From: Silene noctiflora
Lineage: Eukaryota; Streptophyta; Magnoliopsida; Caryophyllales; Caryophyllaceae
Length of the DNA stretch: 26,294 nt
Assembly (NCBI GenBank): GCA_009801015.1
Contig: VHZZ01000004.1
Coordinates: 90,325-116,618, forward strand
Direction: 5' to 3'
Under the pieces are notes generated by a model. That model was not told the origin of the DNA and did not search any database. It saw nothing but the letters and a program-made list of their open reading frames with translations. The position numbers and the translations under genes are program-made. Shown piece by piece: positions 20,026 through 26,294 of this stretch (the stretch's first letter is position 1; the number at the start of each line of letters is the position of its first letter).

Positions 20026-20830
20026 TGTTTATTGTGGATCCGTTGAATTTCAAGGGTTAAGCTTTGATGATGTATTGTGTTTGTTATGCATTATTTAATG
20101 GTAATTGGTTGGTTGTTATGATAATTTAGCATTTGGGTTATAAAAGTTGGCATCTTTTGATAAATATAGTCTGAATTTGGAACGGTAAAGTTAGGGTTTA
20201 TATTGTTTCGATAGGAGCGAGGGGATACTAAGGGCCAGTGCCCGTCACAAATGAGAATTTGTGATGATTTATTAGTCAACGGTTTAAAATTTCCGATTAT
20301 TTTTTCAAAGGTAGGTCCTATTCCATTCGACTGAAAGTCTGAAACTAACAGTGAGCTAAATTAAACTGAAATCAAGTCGAAAGGATTATTGCCGTCCTCT
20401 ATTGTATTAATGATTCACCCTATAGAACTTTCAAGACTTTAGCCATGTTTTATCCTCCGTACTTTGAATCCTAGCTCCGCCACTAGTTGAGTTCTCGCAA
20501 CGTTTTAGCTCTTACATTACCCTATGGTAGCAAGGTCTTACAATGCATACACAATTTAGGACTTACATTAGCAAGGTCTTACCATGCATAGACAAGTTCG
20601 TGTTGAATAACATCAAATGAAACATGAGTTTTTATTACTAGAGTTTCGACATTGTTTTCTGCATTGATTTGTACAAACCTCTGATTATGATGTAAGGTGT
20701 CGTCTTCTTTTAGTACAACGTTGCATATTGAAGTAAAATACATGGTTTTCCAACTTATTATAGGCTTACAATAACACAGACCTCATCACGGAGAGACTGA
20801 TGTATGTGAACATAAAGAGAAACATGAAAC
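20026..20830. other. Intergenic DNA downstream of the dioxygenase gene
   Basis: No gene was recognised. TCCTAGCTCCGCCACTAG near 20470-20487 resembles the right end of a hAT-type MITE (compare CGCCTCTG at 3467-3474), but no matching left end was found. A short hairpin, TCACAAATGAGAATTTGTGA, lies near 20246-20265. TAGCAAGGTCTTAC is repeated near 20528 and 20570. Confidence 0.4.
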
Positions 20831-22858
20831 TTAAACCCAGAATTTAGAAAGGGTTTTATAACCACAAGGACCCCTTCTTGGAAATGTTTTGATGTACTCG
20901 ATAAAGCTCGTCTCTCTGTAAACAGGTGCACCGTTATTGTGTTCATAGAGCTCCTTGATAGGTCCGTAAATCCTAGAATGATTTTTGGTACTTGGGAGGA
21001 AGAAGGCCCCAGATGATAATCTTGGTCCATCGGAACTGGGCACTACTCTGTGTACTGTACTTTTGAAAACATCATTGGTAATAAGCTGCACATACAAAGC
21101 CGTAATTACCATCGTTTTAATTAGTCACGCGGCAGAAGAAAATGTTGAAATATTCTATTTGTCGTACGAAAATATGATCGCTTTGCTTTGATTTGTAAAG
21201 TCCCATATAAAACTTCACGTGTGTGTATGTTTTGTTTAATTGTTATTCTGTGTGTTGTTTTGCGACCTTAGACTTTGCAAAACAACTTAAAATGAAGAAT
21301 ATAAGGGTGTAAATTTCAGGGCAGTACCTGTAGCAAGTCACCGATGACTACTAAGATAGCATCATCTTCAAAAGTCACGTCTATCCACTGATTTTCATGA
21401 TGAGCCTGAAGTCCATTCACGTTGTTTTGGACGAGAAAAGTGAGGAAAAATGGATCGGAATGCTTGGATGTGCTCATGGTCAAGGAAGGATCAGGACAAG
21501 ACGGAGAATAGTGGTTCACCAACTTTCGAGCTTCCATGCATCCACTTGTTCTCAGGTAATCACTCCTAAGCCCCAATGCCTCGGACATCAATTCTGATAA
21601 TGTCTCTTTCAGCTCAGTCGCATATTTCACATAATTTGACATTTCTTTTCTGGAATTTTGGGAGGAAAATCAGAAAATCATATGTGTGTTTTTTTATAGA
21701 CATTCTCAAGTGCGCTATAGAGTTAAAAGTTTTAGTATTTTTTTTTTTTTTTTGACTCATATGATGGAATAAATCTAAATGACCCGTAAACTATATGTGC
21801 TGCTCATAGCGATTTCCTTAACGTCATTTGGTAAAGTTTGCTTATGTCTGGTCCCTGATTTCGGTATAGACGAGAGTCCTTAAGATAATAGGGTAATATT
21901 GTTTGTAAGTGAAACCCTCCTATTCAATGTTTGTAATTAGGCCTCATTTACCTCAGGTTCAGAAACGTCAAGTCTTACGGGTTTGAGTAATCTCAATTTG
22001 CCATTATCGGGTTAGCTTGTGAACGGGTCGTTTGGTTCAGGTCACTTCCGGTCAATGTTTACAAGTTTGATCGGTCGGGGTCATTATTCCTATGGATAAA
22101 AGGTTTTTGTTTAAAATTTTTCTTTTTGTGTCATGCTGGGCTATTCTGGATCCAATCAGTTTGGTTCTGGCAAATCTAGTGACGGAACTAGGATTTCGAG
22201 CTAGAGATAACTTAGATGTCACAAAGTTAGTTAACTTAGATGAATTAAACCCAAACCTATGAATGTAATTATGTAATGATCTAATATGGCAGGTCACTAT
22301 ATGTTACCTGCAAATACTAGGCACAAAGGCCTCAGAATCCTCAACAGGCTGATCCTCATAATGAGCCGAAAACGTGTCCTTCCATACCGGATCAAATGAG
22401 ATTGGATTAATAGAGAGGTGATACCGCACCTTCTTGGTCGGATCATGCGAATAATACTCAGTCTTTAACTCCATGGGTTGCTCATTGAACTTTCTTACAC
22501 TTTCTAGCATATCATTGATGCTTTCCTTAGGCACTCCATGACCGACCACCTTAAATATTCCCCATGTTTTTGACGCGTCAAGAATTTCAGCCACAATCTC
22601 CCTCCTCCTCTTCCCTTCACATTCAAAACCTCGAAGATCAATGACCGGAACTTTGATGTCCCGGTTATATGTCTCTACTGATTCATCTTGCCACAACTCT
22701 GTTTGGTTTGTGAAGATTTTCGGAACTTGGGTTAAACCAGAATCCATCATGTGTTTCACAGTTGCTTTCGCATTTTTGAGCTTATTTACCTCTTCTTCTT
22801 TACTATAGTTTGAGTCATTTAGACTCACGGAGTTCATATTCAAAGCAATGGTAGACAT
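20831..22858 (-). CDS. 2-oxoglutarate/Fe(II) dioxygenase, ACC oxidase homolog type, three exons
   Basis: Exons on the minus strand are 22308-22858, 21328-21649 and 20831-21085. Introns are GT/AG and the frame is kept, giving 375 residues. The family is made of soluble plant oxygenases that use Fe(II), O2 and 2-oxoglutarate. The ACC-oxidase-homolog branch works mainly in specialised or hormone metabolism and usually does not make ethylene. The N-terminal DIOX_N part holds VPVIDLRGFE (about 70-79) and WGIFKVVGHGVP (about 106-117). The catalytic core holds SKHSDPF with iron ligands H247 and D249, the third ligand in STVHRVV (H303), and the 2-oxoglutarate-binding R313 and S315 (RLS). All key residues are present, so it looks active. 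Length and three-exon layout fit the family. The substrate cannot be told from sequence. A TATA-like site lies about 80 bp upstream. Confidence 0.93.
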
Positions 22859-22933
22859 TTTAGTGACAAATCTGAGGGATATATTTTAGAGTAATATTTG
22901 AAGTAGTTACTAAGAAACTCAAAGACTGACATA

Positions 22934-22944
22934 CTATATATAAG
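22934..22944 (-). promoter_or_regulatory. TATA box of the dioxygenase gene
   Basis: On the minus strand the sequence reads CTTATATATAG, about 80 bp before the ATG at 22858. It would place transcription start at about 22905. The Mutator-like MITE starts only about 14 bp further upstream. Confidence 0.55.
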
Positions 22945-22957
22945 ATGATTTCTATTA

Positions 22958-23155
22958 CACTAATTCTTATTTCAGACGGCAACTATCCGTCTTAACCTTA
23001 AGACGGATAGTTGCCTCTCACACACTTGCAAGTGGGGAGGCAAGTGGATGGAAAATGGATAATCCCACTTTGCCTCCCACTTGCAAGTGTGTGAGAGGGC
23101 CACTATCCGTCTTAAGGTTAAGACGGATAGTGGCCGTCTTAAGCAAGACGGACAC
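22958..23155. mobile_element. Mutator-like hairpin MITE (198 bp) in the dioxygenase promoter
   Basis: Two arms, 22975-23047 and 23065-23138, are near-perfect reverse complements around a 17-bp loop. Each arm contains its own smaller palindrome: ACTATCCGTCTTAA, a 2-bp gap, and its complement. The whole could fold as a cruciform or as a long RNA hairpin. TTTCTATTA is present on both sides (22949-22957 and 23156-23164), a 9-bp direct repeat as left by Mutator-type transposition. Both outer 17-bp extensions have equal length but are only partly complementary, so superfamily is likely rather than certain. The element is non-coding. Confidence 0.75.
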
Positions 23156-23290
23156 TTTCTATTATAGTGGTTAGCACATTATTGGCTTTGATTAGGCTGA
23201 AGATTATAATATTGTTACGGTCGCAAGTAAGATAATGTATGTTTAAGCGACTAGCTTGGCATTTAGCTTAACAGATTAGCATATTTGGTA

Positions 23291-23500
23291 TTCACTCCAT
23301 CTCAGTCATTTGTTTACCTATTTCATTTTAGGGTGCCCTCAGTCAATTGTTTACCATTCTATTTTGGAAATGCTTTTGATGGACAATTTGATACTCCACA
23401 CTCAATTTCGATTCACTTGTCATCCAATAACTGACCTTCTCCTCATTCCTTGGTCTTTGTGCCAAAACCAAAGGTAAACTAATGACCGGGACGAAAGGAA
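23291..23500. mobile_element. Stowaway-like MITE, about 210 bp, between the two oxygenase genes
   Basis: The left end TTCACTCCATCTCAGTCATT pairs with the right end AATGACCGGGACGAAAGGAA. TA flanks both sides (23289-23290 and 23501-23502). An internal CCCTCAGTCAATTGTTTACC at about 23336-23355 is a second copy of the left-end motif, which suggests a local duplication or nested element. Confidence 0.75.
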
Positions 23501-23502
23501 TA

Positions 23503-24283
23503 TATAATTAAGCAAGCGCCAAGCGGTACTTGCTGCTTATAATACTAGGCTTATTTTACATGCAGTGATTACTCTGTGCCAAAAAAGATGGCCGGCAGAT
23601 AAGTAATTGACAAAGACTAGTAGCATTACTGAGGTGTGAATTAGCATCATGCTTTTATTCTATGCTAATTATAAGGTATTGACTATTGAGCTAGCCGGAG
23701 TTCGAAAAGACGGAATGTCATAGAGAGGTAGACTTCAACAACTGAGGAGCATTTATCTCTCTCATCACTGTGGTTTGTGGATGTGATTTAACCCGTTCTA
23801 TGGATTAATATCAAATGAAAATTTCGTCTTCAAACATTGAATAATAATCAGTTTAAGAGAATAAACTTGGAACTCTTTAATAACTCGTTCTATGTGATTT
23901 AACCCGTTCTATGCTAGTTGCTAGGTCGAGTATTATTGGGTTTAAATTTAATATCTCCTTGTTGTTGCATCCCGGGATCTGGAAAAATGTATAGAAAATG
24001 ACAAGCACTCGAATTAATTTTCTCTTCTTTTTTTTTTTGAGACGGATGCCTGTGAAGTGCGAACCAATAGGAAACTTCGTTGACAATGCGAAATTTGATT
24101 CTTACATTTTTTTTCAAGGATTACATGTTTGTTTTCTGACTTTTCTGTGTTCAAGTCTTTAGGAATTGTCTTCCTGAGAATACTTGTCAAACAAGATGAA
24201 AAATTGTAAGAAACGTCAGCCCGATTTCTAGCTAGTAAACTTCATAGAAGTTGCCAGTATACTAAACTACAATATTGTTCTAA
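23503..24283. other. Upstream region of the P450 gene
   Basis: No gene was recognised. A perfect 22-bp direct repeat (starting ATGTGATTTAACC) occurs at 23781-23802 and 23892-23913, 111 bp apart, and a partial third copy, AACTCGTTCTATG, immediately precedes the second. TATAAAG at 24284-24290 just right of this region is the likely TATA box, implying a very short leader of roughly 20 bp. Confidence 0.5.
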
Positions 24284-24334
24284 TATAAAGTTAATTACAC
24301 TACTAATCATGTTGCATAACTTTTTGCAGAAGCC

Positions 24335-25971
24335 ATGGTTGAACTTAGCCAGTTCTTGCTGCCGGTATTACTCGTCTTCCCTTCATTTCTTCTCCTATTT
24401 ATCATCACAAAAAACAAGTCGTCCAAATCGAGACAAAACCCTACTCCAACCCAAGGAGATCTTCCCAAATCATACCCAATTATTGGTCATTTGATCGCGG
24501 CCAACCAACAAAAGGATAAATTCCAATGGCTCACAAATCTCCTCATATCTTCCCCATCTTCCACATTCGTTCTCCACCGTCCATTTGGTTTCAAGAGCAT
24601 CCAAACCGCTGATCCCATTGTCGTAGAACACATCCTTAAGACCAAGTTCCATATTTACCAAAAGGGCCTTTACCATAGGAGTGTCCTTAGGGACTTCCTA
24701 GGGGATGGGATCTTCAATGTTGAGGGAGAGGCTTGGAAATTCCAAAGGCAAGTTGCTAGCCACGAATTTACGAATAAGTCATTGCGGAAATTTGTCGAGA
24801 GTGTCGTTGATTTCGAGCTCTCTAATCGACTTATACCGCTTCTATTAGAAGCAGCCAAGAATCGGACAGTCCTTGATCTTCAAGACATATTACAAAGGTT
24901 TGCTTTCGATAATATTTGCAAGATTTCTTTTGGGTATGACCCAGAATACTTGGATCCATCCTTATCAAATCAGGAATTTGCTGTAGCATATGAAGAAGCT
25001 ACAATGATCAGCACAGCGAGATTTCGTTCCTTTTTTCCGATTGTTTGGAAAACTTGTAAGTTTCTTAATATTGGGTCTGAGAAAAGACTGAAAGAAGCTG
25101 TTTCTAAAGTAAGGCAATTTGCCATGGCAATTGTCAAGGAAAAGAAAGAAAATATTTTGAAAAGCTCGGAAAATTCTGAGGATTTACTATCAAGGTTTCT
25201 CAAATCAGGACACTCGAACGAGAAATTCGTGACTGATATCGTTATAAGCTTCCTCCTTGCCGGCCGAGATACGACATCGGCTGCGTTAACATGGTTTTTT
25301 TGGCTTGTACACAAGAACGAACAAGCTGAAAAGCAGATATTAGAAGAGGTACTGCAAAACAAAGGAAAACCAGGGAATAAAACAGAGCTCTTAAATTCCT
25401 CTGTTTACGAAGAAGTAAAAGACATGGTTTATACCCATGCGGCGTTATCTGAGAGCATGCGTCTATTTCCTCCAGTGCCGGTGGACATTAAGGAAGCGAC
25501 CTCTGACGATGTGTTGCCAGACGGGATGCCGGTGAAAAAAGGTACGTACAAATTTTGTTAGCTTTTCAACATGTTAATTTTTGACTATAAATTCCGAATC
25601 TGCTATTAGGTACATGGGTGACATACCACCCTTATGCAATGGGAAGACTAGAGAAGTTATGGGGTCCAGATTGGGCAAAGTACCGGCCAGAGCGGTGGCT
25701 CCAGAAAACGGAAAATGGAGAGGAGAAGAAGTGGAGGTTCGTGCCACGTGACCCATATTCATACCCGGTGTTTCATGGTGGGCCAAGGGTTTGTCTTGGA
25801 AAGGAAATGGCGTTTTTGCAAATGAAGAGGGTGGTTGCAGGTGTTTTGAGTAGGTTTAAGGTGGTTCCTGCGGTTGAGGAAGGATTTGAGCCGGTTTACG
25901 TACCCTATCTTACGGCTAAGATGCATGGTGGGTTTCCGGTAAGGATCCAAGAAAGGTGTGAGTTTGAGTGA
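24335..25971 (+). CDS. Cytochrome P450, CYP94 family-like fatty-acid/jasmonate hydroxylase, two exons
   Basis: Exons are 24335-25541 and 25610-25971, with a 68-bp GT/AG intron in phase 1, giving 522 residues. CYP94 enzymes are ER-anchored monooxygenases that hydroxylate the omega end of fatty acids or of jasmonoyl-isoleucine. Visible parts are a hydrophobic anchor (about 4-25), a proline hinge (LPKSYPIIGH, 43-52), a GDGIFNVEGEAWKFQRQVAS block typical of the CYP86/CYP94 clan, the I-helix AGRDTTSA (309-316), ESMR (373-376, ExxR), YRPERW (427-432) and the heme loop FHGGPRVCLG (457-466) with ligand C464. All essential motifs are intact. The ATG has a strong context (GCCATGG). Fatty-acid-hydroxylating CYP94A is the nearest by eye, but CYP94B, C or D cannot be excluded, so the substrate is open. 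Confidence 0.93.
25542..25609 (+). other. Intron of the P450 gene, 68 bp
   Basis: The donor is GTACGT and the acceptor is TATTAG. Joining restores VKKGTWVTYHPYAMG across the junction. If it is retained, translation stops at 25559-25561, before the PERW and heme-binding motifs. Confidence 0.9.
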
Positions 25972-26294
25972 CTCAAGTGTTGTTCATTTGGGAATCAGTT
26001 GTATAAGTTTCATGTAGAATAGCTCGCCTTTAGAAGAGTATACTTGTGCTGTCTATGTTCTTCTTGTACTATAATACTAGTATGGATCCCGCCTATATAT
26101 ACGCGGTATTTATAAATCCTTTATTTTATAGTGCATTATTTATCGATTTTAAAATTGAAAAATCATTAATTTTTCATATTTTAATATGAGAATACAAATT
26201 TTAAATGGAAAACTAATCAAAAGAATGGAATAAAGTCATGAAATTTGTATTTTAATGAATATTTTTACCATAAAACAAAAGATTTCAATTTATA
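25972..26294. other. P450 3' flank, then AT-rich DNA with a short inverted word
   Basis: The first 100 bases are probably the 3' untranslated region. AATACTAGTATGGATCCCGCC (26073 on) and the later CGCGGTA recall the GCGGG-stem starts of common plant repeats, but nothing else supports an element. The rest is AT-rich without open frames. Confidence 0.3.

Noticed and set aside
22160..22260. Possible hAT MITE start (TAGTGACGGAACTAGGAT) in the dioxygenase intron
   Set aside because: Only one end resembles a hAT terminus. No partner end or 8-bp duplication was found.
24970..25362. 130-codon minus-strand frame opposite the P450
   Set aside because: It is a shadow of P450 exon 1, with no independent support.
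1..26294. CRISPR array, operon-like layout, or tRNA/rRNA genes
   Set aside because: No regularly spaced identical repeats with unique spacers, no tRNA B-box with a cloverleaf and no rRNA words were seen. The DNA is plant nuclear with intron-containing genes.

Overview
This window looks like nuclear DNA from a flowering plant, most likely a eudicot. The genes are split by introns with GT/AG borders and the intergenic DNA is AT-rich. Typical plant transposons are present: a gypsy-like solo LTR, a hAT-type MITE, a Mutator-like hairpin MITE and several Stowaway-like MITEs. The proteins are land-plant types: an AKP-rich linker histone, an ACC-oxidase-homolog dioxygenase and a CYP94-like P450. Caryophyllales is only a guess from the repeat style.

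Layout. 1-719 is the 3' part of an LTR entering from the left. 740-2700 (minus strand) holds two degraded, tandemly repeated pieces of a GAUT-type (galacturonosyltransferase) gene. 3185-3474 is a 290-bp hAT MITE with an 8-bp target duplication. About 4010-4670 is a GGGTC-rich array. 4806 to about 6536 is an old hAT-like element split by a complete 1,333-bp solo LTR (4939-6271, target duplication CTCCG). 8971-10064 (plus) is a two-exon linker histone H1 gene. 10065-14789 is gene-poor. 14790-18915 (minus) is an eight-exon mitochondrial P-loop Fe-S assembly factor (INDH/NUBPL type). 20831-22858 (minus) is a three-exon 2-oxoglutarate/Fe(II) dioxygenase. 24335-25971 (plus) is a two-exon cytochrome P450 of the CYP94 family.

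The four intact genes have predicted products of 334 (H1), 298 (INDH), 375 (dioxygenase) and 522 (P450) residues. All splice junctions were placed by hand and all keep frame. H1 and INDH are housekeeping genes with no evident link. The dioxygenase and P450 are head to head, 1.48 kb apart, and both are oxidative enzymes of lipid, hormone or specialised metabolism, but nothing in the sequence proves a shared pathway. A 198-bp hairpin MITE sits just upstream of the dioxygenase TATA box.

I found no clearly new biological system. The best leads are the MITE-modified head-to-head promoter, the duplicated GAUT remnants, the about 20-bp-phased palindromes in the solo LTR, and a stem-loop kept in two otherwise diverged LTRs.
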